The notes beneath the pieces were generated by a model, which saw only the letters and a list, made by a program, of their open reading frames with translations, had not been told where the DNA came from and made no database searches. Positions 25,320 to 33,469 of a stretch of DNA of 64,000 nt are shown here, piece by piece (position 1 is the stretch's first letter; each line of letters begins with the position of its first letter). Position numbers and translations under genes: made by a program. The DNA lies in assembly GCF_934746965.1 (NCBI RefSeq), contig NZ_CAKVFS010000004.1:162413-226412 (forward strand). Reading direction: 5' to 3'. Source of the DNA: an uncultured Methanobrevibacter sp. (GTDB lineage: Archaea; Methanobacteriota; Methanobacteria; Methanobacteriales; Methanobacteriaceae).

Positions 25320-26512
25320 TGAAAGAAACTGAACTTGAAACAATGAGAAAATCTTTTAATACAGTTAAAGATAGGTCTTCTAAAATTAAAAATTCTCCAT
25401 CTATTCAAAAATTAGAAAAACGAGTTAGAAAAATTAAAGAAAATTCCATTAATAATAATGATGAATTGTTAAATCAGACTATTGATTCTTTTAAAAGAAA
25501 TGGTATTGATGTAGAATATGCTGAAACTAAGGAGGATGCATTAACTATTATTCAAAATCTGTTAAATGAATATAATTCCAATGTAATAGCTAAAGCTAAA
25601 TCTAATACTTTAGGTGAAATAAATCTTAAAAATAATTTAACTAATATAGGTTATGATGTTGTTGAAACAGATTTGGGAGATAGAATTTTACAACTTAAAA
25701 AGGTAGATAATAAACCTGTTCATCCAACTGGTCCTGCATCTCATTTGAATATTGGTGAAATTACAAGTATTGTTAATGATTCTATGGATACTCAAGTTAG
25801 TGAGGTTCCTCGTGAGATTATGGAAACTGTTAGGTCAGATGTATTAAAACGCCTTGAAAATTCAACTGTAGGTATAAGTGGAGCCAATGTTATTGCTGCT
25901 GAAGAGGGATCTATTGTTTTAGTTCATAATGAAGGTAATATTTCACTTGTTTCTTTGAAAGATTTGCATATTATTGTAGCTGGAATTGATAAACTTGTAC
26001 CTACATTAGAAGATGCCATATCTGTTGCAAAACTTGAAACAATTTATGCTACAGGAAATTATGTAACTTCATATATTAATGTAATTTCCGGGCCTTCAAA
26101 AACAGCAGACATTGAAAAAAAACTTCTTAAAAATATGTATGGGGCTGAAAAAGTAGTTGTTATATTATTAAATAATGGAAGAAGTGAAGCTACAGCAGAA
26201 TGTTTATGGTGTATTGGATGTGGGAATTGTATAATTAATTGTCCTGTTTATAATGCTGTTGGAAATGAATTTGGATTTAATAATTATTTGGGAGGTCGTG
26301 GGGTAGCTATGAGTAAATTTATTGAAAATGATAAAAAATGTTTTGAATCAGGATTATATATGTGTACTTTATGTGGATTATGTACTATTAATTGTCCAGT
26401 AGCTATTCCTACAAATGAAATAATTGAAAATATAAGAAAAGATTCATTATTTCATCTAAAAACACATGAAAAAATAAGTAAATCTGTTTTAGAAAAAGAT
26501 TCTCCGTATTAA
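25319..26512 (+). CDS. LUD-domain protein with 2x[4Fe-4S] (LutB-like)
   Basis: This is a 397-residue protein. The middle is a LUD domain (VGISGANVIAAEEGSIVL, then VAGIDKLVPTLEDAI). The C-terminal part carries two cluster sites: CLWCIGCGNCIINCP near residue 298 and CTLCGLCTINCPV near residue 349. This is the composition of LutB, but the first 80 residues are Lys/Asn-rich helix. It is translationally coupled to the CCG protein. Lactate growth is not known in these methanogens, so another 2-hydroxyacid or a redox partner role is possible. Confidence 0.85.
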   Translation: MKETELETMRKSFNTVKDRSSKIKNSPSIQKLEKRVRKIKENSINNNDELLNQTIDSFKRNGIDVEYAETKEDALTIIQNLLNEYNSNVIAKAKSNTLGEINLKNNLTNIGYDVVETDLGDRILQLKKVDNKPVHPTGPASHLNIGEITSIVNDSMDTQVSEVPREIMETVRSDVLKRLENSTVGISGANVIAAEEGSIVLVHNEGNISLVSLKDLHIIVAGIDKLVPTLEDAISVAKLETIYATGNYVTSYINVISGPSKTADIEKKLLKNMYGAEKVVVILLNNGRSEATAECLWCIGCGNCIINCPVYNAVGNEFGFNNYLGGRGVAMSKFIENDKKCFESGLYMCTLCGLCTINCPVAIPTNEIIENIRKDSLFHLKTHEKISKSVLEKDSPY

Positions 26513-27420
26513 TCTTTTTCTTTTACAATGTAAATTGGTCTTTTTTTACTTTCTAAATAAATTTTAGCAAGATATTCCCCAATAATTCCTGCTGCAAACA
26601 ATTGTATACCACTTAAAAATAAAATAATTGAAACTGTGGAAGGCCAACCATCTACTGGATCTCCAAACATGATGGTTTTTATTATGATAAATATAATTGC
26701 TAAAAATGCAATAATTGAAAAAATAATTCCAATAACTGTAGCTATGTGGAGAGGTGCTGTTGTAAATGATACAATACCTTCAATAGAATACTTAAATAAT
26801 CCCCAAAATGACCAACTTGTTTCTCCTTTTGCTCTTTCGATATTTTCATATTCTAACCATTTTGTTTCAAAACCAACCCATTGGAATATTCCTTTTGAAA
26901 AACGATTATATTCTTTTAAATCCAAAATAGCATTTACAACTTCTCGCTTCATTAATCTAAAATCTCTTGCACCATCAACAAGTTCTACTTTAGTTATTTT
27001 ATTAGCTATTTTATAAAATAATCTTGCAAAAAATGATCTTATTGCAGGTTCACCTTTTCTTGTAACTCTACGTGTTCCTATAATATCATATTTATCAATA
27101 AAAGTTAACATTTTAGGAATTAGTGATGGTGGGTCTTGTAAATCTACATCCATTAATACAACATAGTCTCCAGTAGAATATTCTAAGCCAGCATATATTG
27201 CAGATTCTTTACCAAAATTTCTTGAAAAAGAAAGATATTTAATATTATCATATTTTTTTTTAAGTTTTTTAATAACATTTAATGTATTGTCAGTAGAGCC
27301 ATCATTTATAAAAATTACTTCCCAAGTTATATTTTTTAGATTTTTTGAAAGTTCCTCATAGAATATGGGAATCATTTCTTCTTCATTGTAACATGGAACG
27401 ACTATGTTTAATGTTTGCAT
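26509..27420 (-). CDS. GT2 glycosyltransferase with two C-terminal membrane segments (GtrB/DPM-like)
   Basis: This is a 303-residue protein. The N-terminal GT2 part has NIVVPCYNEEEMIP, INDGSTDNT and LMDVDLQDPP. After residue 230 come two membrane segments separated by a short loop. This is the shape of polyprenyl-phosphate glucosyl/mannosyltransferases such as GtrB. It makes lipid-linked sugar for transfer on the outer face of the membrane. It converges on the LUD gene, overlapping it by four bases. Confidence 0.88.
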   Translation of the reverse strand: MQTLNIVVPCYNEEEMIPIFYEELSKNLKNITWEVIFINDGSTDNTLNVIKKLKKKYDNIKYLSFSRNFGKESAIYAGLEYSTGDYVVLMDVDLQDPPSLIPKMLTFIDKYDIIGTRRVTRKGEPAIRSFFARLFYKIANKITKVELVDGARDFRLMKREVVNAILDLKEYNRFSKGIFQWVGFETKWLEYENIERAKGETSWSFWGLFKYSIEGIVSFTTAPLHIATVIGIIFSIIAFLAIIFIIIKTIMFGDPVDGWPSTVSIILFLSGIQLFAAGIIGEYLAKIYLESKKRPIYIVKEKD

Positions 27421-27560
27421 ATTAAACTATATTTTAAATTACAATTTAAATAATTTATTATCAAGTTTTATTTTTTTAGGAATGAAAATAATAAATATTT
27501 ATAAGTAATGTTGTACAATAGTTAATTATTATATTTAAAATGTAAAAACGGAGGAAATAC

Positions 27561-28274
27561 ATGCTTCTATTAATAAGTCCTATAAATCATGAAGAAGCTC
27601 TTGAATCTATTAAAGGTGGAGCAGATATTGTCGATGTGAAAAATCCTAAAGAAGGCTCTTTAGGTGCTAATTTCCCTTGGGTGATTAGGGATATTAGAGA
27701 GATAACTCCTGAAGATAAGTTAGTTAGTGCAACTTTGGGGGATGTACCTTACAAACCTGGTACTGTTTCTCTTGCGGCGATGGGTGCTCATGTGTCTGGA
27801 GCAGATTATATTAAAGTAGGATTATATGGAACAAAAGATTATGATGAAGCAGTTGAAGTCATGGAAAATGTAGCTAAAACAATTAAAGATGTTGATGAAG
27901 ATACTATTGTTGTAGCTGCAGGATATGCTGATGCACACCGTGTAGGTGCTGTTGATCCTATGGAAATTCCAAAAGTAGCTAAAGATGCAGGATGTGATTT
28001 AGCTATGTTGGATACTGCTGTTAAAGATGGTCATACATTATTTGATTATTTAAGTATTGAAGATTTAGAAAAATTTGTTAATGAGGCTCATAGTTATGGT
28101 TTAAAAACAGCTCTCGCTGGCTCTGTTAAAAAAGAACAATTAAAACCTTTAAATGATATAGGTTGTGATGTTGTAGGTATTAGGGGAGCTGCTTGTGTAG
28201 GTGGTGATCGTAATACTGGTAAAATACATCATACTGCAGTAGCTGAACTTAAAAAATTATGTGATTCATTTTAA
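27561..28274 (+). CDS. mfnB: (5-formylfuran-3-yl)methyl phosphate synthase (methanofuran biosynthesis)
   Basis: This is a 237-residue TIM-barrel protein. It condenses two glyceraldehyde-3-phosphates to the furan precursor of methanofuran. The sequence shows the family's VDVKNPKEGSLGANFPWVI near the start with the Schiff-base lysine, LAMLDTAVKDGHTLF near residue 155 with the second lysine, and GIRGAACVGGDR near the end. GGAGG precedes the ATG, and an A/T box (TTTATAAG, 27498-27505) lies upstream. guaB follows after 18 bases. Confidence 0.92.
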   Translation: MLLLISPINHEEALESIKGGADIVDVKNPKEGSLGANFPWVIRDIREITPEDKLVSATLGDVPYKPGTVSLAAMGAHVSGADYIKVGLYGTKDYDEAVEVMENVAKTIKDVDEDTIVVAAGYADAHRVGAVDPMEIPKVAKDAGCDLAMLDTAVKDGHTLFDYLSIEDLEKFVNEAHSYGLKTALAGSVKKEQLKPLNDIGCDVVGIRGAACVGGDRNTGKIHHTAVAELKKLCDSF

Positions 28275-28292
28275 ATATGTGTGGTTTTTTAA

Positions 28293-29774
28293 ATGTTTTC
28301 AAAAAAAGTTCAAGATGCAAAAGTAGCTTATACATTTGATGATTTTTTACTTACTCCAAATCCAAGTTATGTAGAACCAAAAGATATTGACACTACAATT
28401 GAATTGGGGAAAGGTATTAAATTAAATATACCGATTTTAAGTGCTGCTATGGATACTGTTACTGAATCTGATTTAGCAATAGCTATGGCACAAGAAGGTG
28501 GTATAGGAGTAATTCATAGAAATATTACTCAAGAAAAACAAGTGGAAGAAGTTAAAAAAGTTAAATCTGCTGAAGATTTAACAATACGTGATGTTATAAC
28601 TATAACTCCAGATTCTACAATTGCTGATGTTCAAGCAAAAATGAATGATGAATTAATTAGTGGTCTTCCAGTTGTTGATAATGATGAAATTATTGGTATA
28701 ATTTCTAAAAGAGATATAAGGCCAGTATTGAAAAAAGGCGTTGACAAAACTGTAAAAGACATAATGACATCTGATGTTGTAACTGTTGAAGAACCGATTA
28801 CTGCAGAAGAAGCTTTAAACATTGCTTATGAAAACAAAGTTGAAAGACTTCCTGTTCTTCGTGATGGTAAATTAGTTGGAATTATAACTATTAAAGATAT
28901 TTTAAATCAAGCTCAATATCCTAATGCTGCTCGTGATAAAGATGGTAACTATTTAGTAGCAGCAGCATCTGGTCCTTTTGATTTAGATAGGGCAATGGCT
29001 CTTGATCAAGCTGGTGCAGATATTATTTCAATTGACTGTGCTCATGCTCATAATATGAATGTAGTTAAATTTACTGAAACTATTAAGGACAATATTGATG
29101 CTGATTTATGTGTAGGTAATATAGCTACTGCTGAAGCTGCTGAAGACTTAGCATCTATGGGCGTAGATGGATTAAAAGTAGGTATTGGTCCAGGTTCAAT
29201 GTGTACTACCCGTATTGTAGCAGGTGTTGGTGTACCTCAACTTACTGCTATTTCAGAAGTTGCGGATGTAGCTCGTGAATATGGTATTCCTGTAATTGCT
29301 GATGGTGGAATTAGATATTCTGGAGATATTGCTAAAGCTATTGGTGCTGGTGCAGATGCAGTAATGCTTGGTAATTTACTTGCAGCATCCTATGAAGCTC
29401 CTGGTGAAGTTGTTGTTATGAATGGTAAACAATATAAAAAATACCGTGGAATGGGTTCAATGGGTGCAATGACTAGTGAATATGATGGTGGGGCAGATAG
29501 ATACTTCCAAGGATCTAAAAGTAAAATGAATCATACTAAATATGTTCCTGAAGGAATTGAAGGTGCTGTGCCTTATAGAGGTACTGTTAATGAGATTTTA
29601 TTCCAGCTTGTTGGAGGTTTAAAATCTTCTATGGGTTATTGTGGTGCTGAAAATATTGCAGCAATGCAAGAAAAAGCGAAATTTGTTAGAATCACAAGTA
29701 GTGGTATTAAAGAATCACACCCTCATGATTTATTAATTACTAATGAAAGTCCTAATTATCCAACTCTTGATTAG
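28293..29774 (+). CDS. guaB: IMP dehydrogenase
   Basis: This is a 493-residue protein, full length. It oxidises IMP to XMP in GMP synthesis. The barrel begins FDDFLLTPNPSYV; two CBS domains lie at about residues 95-205 (VITITPDSTIADVQ; MTSDVVTVEEPITAEEA); the catalytic Cys is in GIGPGSMCTTRIVAGVG; the flap has the MGAMTSEYDGGADRY segment. It is likely co-transcribed with mfnB. Confidence 0.96.
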   Translation: MFSKKVQDAKVAYTFDDFLLTPNPSYVEPKDIDTTIELGKGIKLNIPILSAAMDTVTESDLAIAMAQEGGIGVIHRNITQEKQVEEVKKVKSAEDLTIRDVITITPDSTIADVQAKMNDELISGLPVVDNDEIIGIISKRDIRPVLKKGVDKTVKDIMTSDVVTVEEPITAEEALNIAYENKVERLPVLRDGKLVGIITIKDILNQAQYPNAARDKDGNYLVAAASGPFDLDRAMALDQAGADIISIDCAHAHNMNVVKFTETIKDNIDADLCVGNIATAEAAEDLASMGVDGLKVGIGPGSMCTTRIVAGVGVPQLTAISEVADVAREYGIPVIADGGIRYSGDIAKAIGAGADAVMLGNLLAASYEAPGEVVVMNGKQYKKYRGMGSMGAMTSEYDGGADRYFQGSKSKMNHTKYVPEGIEGAVPYRGTVNEILFQLVGGLKSSMGYCGAENIAAMQEKAKFVRITSSGIKESHPHDLLITNESPNYPTLD

Positions 29775-29792
29775 TTTGGAAAATAGTTAATT

Positions 29793-29827
29793 CACAAAAA
29801 TGATTGGATTTTTTCATCATTTTTGTG
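29793..29827. terminator. Long perfect hairpin after guaB
   Basis: CACAAAAATGAT and ATCATTTTTGTG form a 12-base-pair perfect stem with an 11-base T-rich loop. It starts 18 bases after the guaB stop and is a plausible terminator or 3'-end stabiliser. The remaining 155 bases up to rpl37ae hold only AT-rich promoter-like sequence. Confidence 0.55.
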
Positions 29828-29982
29828 TTATAATCCTTTTTTAAGTTAAAATACCATTAACTTTAAATATTAGTATATATAATATTATTATATTAGATAA
29901 TTTTAAGATTATTTTATAATTTATGTAAATAATTTTAAATATTTACATTATACATATTTATTTTAACGTGGAGAGAATTTAA

Positions 29983-30252
29983 ATGGCAAGAACAAAAAAA
30001 GTGGGTATTACAGGTAGGTTCGGTGCAAGATACGGAAGAAAAGCAAAAAGATCTGTAAAAATGATCGAAGAAAACATGAAAAAAAATCATGTTTGTCCTA
30101 GATGTGATAGACCTTATGTAAAAAGACAAGCTGCTGGAATTTGGAAATGTAGAAAATGTGGTGCAGTATTTACTGGAGGAGCATATGTACCAGAAACTCC
30201 TATGGCAAAATCTGCAGCACGTAACATAAGAAATGTTAACGTGGAGGAATAA
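29983..30252 (+). CDS. rpl37ae: Large ribosomal subunit protein L37Ae (eL43)
   Basis: This is 89 residues, with the start [18 protein letters not shown] and a zinc ribbon [15 protein letters not shown]...CRKC (C-x2-C-x14-C-x2-C). GGAGAG precedes the ATG. It heads the well-known archaeal operon with rpoP, a Brix-domain protein, Pcc1 and prefoldin beta. The adjacent rpoP uses a GGAGG located inside the last codons here. Confidence 0.97.
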
Positions 30253-30255
30253 TCT

Positions 30256-30387
30256 TTGTATAGATGTCCACATTGTGGAACTGAAGTAGATCACAAAAGC
30301 TACATGGAAAATAAATGTCCTAAATGTAGATATAGGATTTTATTTAAAAATGTTCCAGAAGTAAAAAGAATTATAAAAGCAAGATAA
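30256..30387 (+). CDS. rpoP: DNA-directed RNA polymerase subunit P (Rpo12)
   Basis: This is a 43-residue protein with start TTG 30256 and GGAGG at 30243-30247 eight bases before. It reads YRCPHCGTEVDHKS, then NKCPKCRYRILFKNVP and ends RIIKAR. Two CxxC pairs bind zinc. The sequence is typical for the smallest archaeal RNA polymerase subunit. It starts 3 bases after the L37Ae stop. Confidence 0.95.
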   Translation: MYRCPHCGTEVDHKSYMENKCPKCRYRILFKNVPEVKRIIKAR

Positions 30388-30439
30388 TCATTTTTGCTTT
30401 TATCTAATATTTTTTAAAACTATTTTTTCATGATTTAAA

Positions 30440-30922
30440 ATGTTAATTTCAACTTCTAGAAAACCTTCTCAAAAAACAAGAAAGTTTTGTAAAAATCTTG
30501 CTCATGCAACTGGTTCTACCAGTGTAAATAGAGGAAAAAGTAATATGCGTGAGTTACTTTTAAAAGCTTTAGAGTTAGATGAACACAATTTAGCTATTGT
30601 AAATGAAATTAAAGGAAATCCTAGTAGAATAACTTTTTATTCAAATAAAGGAGAAATTTTATTAATAATATTAATTGGAGTTACTATATCTAATAATAGG
30701 TGTCATATTTTACCTAAAAACTTGAAGGTTATTTCTAAAGTTAAAGAACTTAATGTTTTAAGTGAAATTTTAGGTTTTGAATTAGTAGATAAAGCTGATG
30801 AAAATTATATTCTTATTTCTAAGGAAGAAGGTTTAATAGCAAGAATTAATTTTGTAAATAAATTTGGAGATAAAACTGATTTACAGATTAATGTTAAAAA
30901 GATTTTAGATGGGAAATTATGA
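30440..30922 (+). CDS. Brix-domain ribosome biogenesis protein
   Basis: This is a 160-residue protein: MLISTSRKPSQKTRKFCKNL at the start and a Brix-domain body with RGKSNMRELLLKALEL. It resembles archaeal members of the Imp4/Brix family that bind rRNA during subunit assembly. It overlaps the next gene by four bases (ATGA), consistent with translational coupling. Confidence 0.9.
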   Translation: MLISTSRKPSQKTRKFCKNLAHATGSTSVNRGKSNMRELLLKALELDEHNLAIVNEIKGNPSRITFYSNKGEILLIILIGVTISNNRCHILPKNLKVISKVKELNVLSEILGFELVDKADENYILISKEEGLIARINFVNKFGDKTDLQINVKKILDGKL

Positions 30923-31185
30923 ACGTTGATACTCCTCTTGAATCTGTTAAAAGTGATATAGCTATTGAATTTGAAAATCAAAAGCAGGCTAAAATAATTT
31001 ATGATTCTATTATTTTAGAGTTTAATACTGCTCCAGATTACAGGTCCTCTATGAGTTTAAATTTAGATGGATCTAAACTTCTAATTAGAATTGATGCAGA
31101 AGATTCTACTTCTTTTAGAGCTTCTGTTAATTCTGCTATTAAATGGATTAAATTATCTTTGGAGATTAATAATTTAACTATTTAA
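30919..31185 (+). CDS. pcc1: KEOPS complex subunit Pcc1
   Basis: This is an 88-residue Pcc1-type protein: IAIEFENQKQAKIIYDSI and DAEDSTSFRASVNSAIKWI are diagnostic. In archaea Pcc1 forms a dimer at the core of KEOPS, which makes t6A on tRNAs decoding ANN codons. Operon position after the Brix gene is the usual one. Confidence 0.9.
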   Translation: MNVDTPLESVKSDIAIEFENQKQAKIIYDSIILEFNTAPDYRSSMSLNLDGSKLLIRIDAEDSTSFRASVNSAIKWIKLSLEINNLTI

Positions 31186-31247
31186 TACAATATTTTTAAA
31201 TATTATGAAAAACAACTTTTAGTTATTAAAATATAATAGGTGGTAAA

Positions 31248-31598
31248 ATGGAAATCCCTGAAAATATACAACATCAATTAAATCAATTTCAACAATTACA
31301 ACAACAAGCTCAAGCTGTAACTATGCAAATTCAAAATGTTGAAGTTCAAATTCAAGAAGCTGAAACTGCTCTTGAAGAACTTAACAAAACTGATGAATCA
31401 AGTGAAGTTTTCAAACAAGCTGGAAATTTACTTATTAAAGTGGAATATGCTCAAGCAGTTGAAGAAATGGAAGAAAAATTAGAAACTTTCAAGTTAAGAA
31501 AACAAACTATGGCTCGTCAAGAAGAAAGAGTCATGAAAAAACTTGAAGAAATGCAAACTAATATTCAATCTGCTATGCAAGGTTTACAAGGAGAATAA
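31248..31598 (+). CDS. pfdB: Prefoldin subunit beta
   Basis: This is a 116-residue all-helical protein. Two long amphipathic helices rich in Gln and Glu (HQLNQFQQLQQQAQAV; and EERVMKKLEEMQTNIQS) flank a hairpin. It assembles with the alpha subunit into the hexameric chaperone that holds unfolded proteins. GGTGG precedes the ATG. Confidence 0.95.
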   Translation: MEIPENIQHQLNQFQQLQQQAQAVTMQIQNVEVQIQEAETALEELNKTDESSEVFKQAGNLLIKVEYAQAVEEMEEKLETFKLRKQTMARQEERVMKKLEEMQTNIQSAMQGLQGE

Positions 31599-31605
31599 TT
31601 CTCCT
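31589..31605. terminator. Short hairpin at the end of pfdB
   Basis: AGGAGAAT and ATTCTCCT pair around a single A and overlap the pfdB stop codon; a run of T follows at 31614-31620. It may give partial termination before the DUF3194 gene. Confidence 0.4.
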
Positions 31606-31630
31606 ACAAATTCTTTTTTTATAGATTTTC

Positions 31631-31915
31631 ATGTCTAAACTTAAAAAATTATCATCAAATGATTTATCAACTATTTCTAATGATTTTGGTGAGATTCTTG
31701 AAATAGAAGTTTCAAAAGCTATGTCTACTAAAGAATTAGATGATTTGGATTTGGATATTGTTATTAGTTATGAAAATAATCAATTAGATGTTGATGTTGA
31801 TGTTGGAGTTAGTTTTGATGAACTTTCTGATATTACTCAAGATCAAATAGTTAGTGCAATTGATGAAGCTTATTTAAAATTTGATGATTATATTGATAAA
31901 AATTACAGAGAATAA
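31631..31915 (+). CDS. DUF3194 family protein
   Basis: This is a 94-residue acidic protein. It has a central SYENNQLDVDVDVGVSFDEL stretch and a helical C-terminus. DUF3194 proteins occur in methanogens and other Euryarchaeota directly after pfdB; their function is unknown. It probably closes the rpl37ae operon. Confidence 0.8.
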   Translation: MSKLKKLSSNDLSTISNDFGEILEIEVSKAMSTKELDDLDLDIVISYENNQLDVDVDVGVSFDELSDITQDQIVSAIDEAYLKFDDYIDKNYRE

Positions 31916-32223
31916 TTTACTTTTTTTCATTTATTCCTAATAAATAATTTTTCATGGAAACAATAATTTATTTTCATTAATTTTTATTTTAATTCATAAT
32001 ATTTGTATTATATAATTTTTTATTATTTTTTTAGTTTTTACATTAATTTTTACTTATTCTTATTAATTCAAGCTTAATTTAACATTTTTTTAAATCTTAT
32101 CTTGGTTAATATTAGGTTTATTCAATTTTTTATTAAATTTTCTATTTTTATTTAAATTTTTAAGTGTTTATTTAATTTTTGTTTAATATTTATTTAATTT
32201 TATTATATAATTTATTCATCAAG
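31916..32223. other. AT-rich intergenic stretch without a gene
   Basis: This is about 308 bases with repeated T-rich words (TTTAATTTTT-like). I see no coding frame, hairpin or RNA gene in it. It ends at the inverted repeat and promoter of the small-RNA candidate. Confidence 0.6.
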
Positions 32224-32253
32224 TTTACTTTAATTTTTTTAAAATAAAGTAAA
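32224..32253. promoter_or_regulatory. Inverted repeat just upstream of a box A
   Basis: TTTACTTTA (32224-32232) and TAAAGTAAA (32245-32253) are perfect inverted copies separated by 12 A/T bases. The right arm ends one base before the TTTATATA box at 32255, so a bound regulator could help or block TBP/TFB. Its AT-only content makes chance occurrence possible. Confidence 0.4.
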
Positions 32254-32254
32254 G

Positions 32255-32262
32255 TTTATATA
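32255..32262 (+). promoter_or_regulatory. Box A of the small-RNA candidate
   Basis: TTTATATA within AAAGTTTATATACTAC; near-identical to the tRNA-Leu promoter wording. Expected start is about 32281-32284. Confidence 0.55.
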
Positions 32263-32280
32263 CTACGAAGTTAAATCTAT

Positions 32281-32399
32281 GTGTAAGGTTCATAACATAT
32301 TTTTGTTAAACCATTTATAATTGATCATTATTTTTTAATTTAGGAAATTGGGTTTTTAACCTAATTTCACCTCCTTATATTTAAACAACTTTTTTTCAA
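32281..32399 (+). ncRNA. Candidate small RNA carrying an anti-Shine-Dalgarno sequence
   Basis: No coding frame is present. A strong box A ends 19 bases upstream. The region has a first hairpin at 32287-32312 (GGTT/AACC outer, TAACA/TGTTA inner) and a second at 32344-32368 (an 11-pair stem GAAATTGGGTT with loop TTT). Directly after it, unpaired, is TCACCTCCT (32367-32375), which matches the conserved 16S 3' end. A T7 run at 32391-32397 could end transcription. Together they suggest a stable RNA of about 115 bases able to pair with ribosome-binding sites. Alternatively it is a 5' leader for the gene at 32437. Confidence 0.45.
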
Positions 32400-32436
32400 A
32401 AAATATTAATATCTAAAACTTATCAAATAATTAACT

Positions 32437-33123
32437 ATGATTAAAAAAGTTCCAGTATTAGACTTAAAGGAAAATATTGCAGTTAGTGGTAAATCTGGAT
32501 TACGAGATACATACACTCCATTACAAACAGTTTTTTCTTCATCACCACATCCTGTTGAAATAGCTAATGGTTTATCAATTAATGGTGCAGATGAAATATA
32601 TATTGCTGATTTGGATTTAATTGAAAACAAAGGCCATAATATTCATGAAATCAAAATGGTTAATAATATTTTACCAGTAATGTTGGATGCGGGAGTTAAA
32701 GATTTTGAATCTTTTACTTTTTTTCTAGATTATACATATAAAATAATTGTTCCAACAGAAACTATGAAAAATATTGATGAAATCAAAAAAATTTTTGATG
32801 AATATCCTAAAGAAAGAATAGTTATAAGTGTTGATGTTAAAAATAATGAATTATACTCAAATAACTTAAATATTTCATTAACGGAGTTTAAAGATATTTT
32901 AAAAGAATTGGATCCTAATGAAATAATACTTTTGGATATTAGTAGTGTGGGTACACAAAAAGGTTATAATCAGGATTTATTAAATGAGTTTGATGATTTA
33001 AAAGATAAATTGATTATAGCTGGTGGATTAAATAATGAATCAATTAATAATCTTGAAAAAATAGGTATTAAAAAAGTTTTAGTAGGAACTGCTCTTCATT
33101 CTGGTGAAATGAAATTACACTAA
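32437..33123 (+). CDS. HisA-related TIM-barrel protein
   Basis: This is a 228-residue protein. It starts KKVPVLDLKENIAVSGKSG, has the HisA-like ADEIYIADLDLIE phosphate-site strand, a middle IVISVDVKNNEL and the C-terminal LIIAGGLNNESINNL and KKVLVGTALHSG loops. It is related to the histidine enzyme HisA but clearly shorter and diverged, as in COG1411. It stands alone, without other his genes. The function is unknown; a phosphate-binding barrel isomerase is likely. No clear ribosome site precedes the ATG. Confidence 0.75.
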   Translation: MIKKVPVLDLKENIAVSGKSGLRDTYTPLQTVFSSSPHPVEIANGLSINGADEIYIADLDLIENKGHNIHEIKMVNNILPVMLDAGVKDFESFTFFLDYTYKIIVPTETMKNIDEIKKIFDEYPKERIVISVDVKNNELYSNNLNISLTEFKDILKELDPNEIILLDISSVGTQKGYNQDLLNEFDDLKDKLIIAGGLNNESINNLEKIGIKKVLVGTALHSGEMKLH

Positions 33124-33188
33124 TTAATTTTTATATTTCTTTTAATTTTTTTATAAAATAAAGTAAAAAAGAGAGTAAATTTGTTTTT

Positions 33189-33371
33189 TTATAATAATAT
33201 AAATCTTAAGACGATATATGGTAATATTGCAGCTAAGATAAATAATAATACTCCAAAACTAAATTTATATTTATTATCATCTAATGTTCCACCGATTAAT
33301 AATAAAACTCCAAAGAATCCAAGTATTACTGGTAAGATATGTGAAAATAAAGTAATTCCTACAAAAGCCAT
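33189..33371 (-). CDS. Small two-helix membrane protein
   Basis: This is a 60-residue protein. GTGAT five bases before the ATG supports translation. Two hydrophobic segments (about residues 5-26 and 38-58) are separated by a short hydrophilic DDNKYK loop. Nothing in it gives a function. It runs against the neighbours' direction and may be a single-gene unit. Confidence 0.6.
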   Translation of the reverse strand: MAFVGITLFSHILPVILGFFGVLLLIGGTLDDNKYKFSFGVLLFILAAILPYIVLRFILL

Positions 33372-33469
33372 TTTTCATCACTATTATTACATATTGTTTA
33401 TTTAATTATATAAAGATATTTATGTTGTTTGCATAACCTTTTTTAATTTAGTTAAACTTATATTATTGT

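Noticed and set aside
29935..30294. A leftward Cys/Ser-rich frame over rpl37ae
   Set aside because: It is antisense to L37Ae and rpoP; both are certain.
32290..32385. A leftward peptide after AAGGAGGTGAAATT
   Set aside because: The site is a perfect ribosome-binding sequence on the minus strand, but the nearest ATG is about 40 bases away and the frame is very short; the RNA reading on the plus strand explains the hairpins, promoter and T-run better.
33181..33405. Rightward 74-codon frame
   Set aside because: It is the antisense of the small membrane protein, which has a good ribosome site and two hydrophobic helices.
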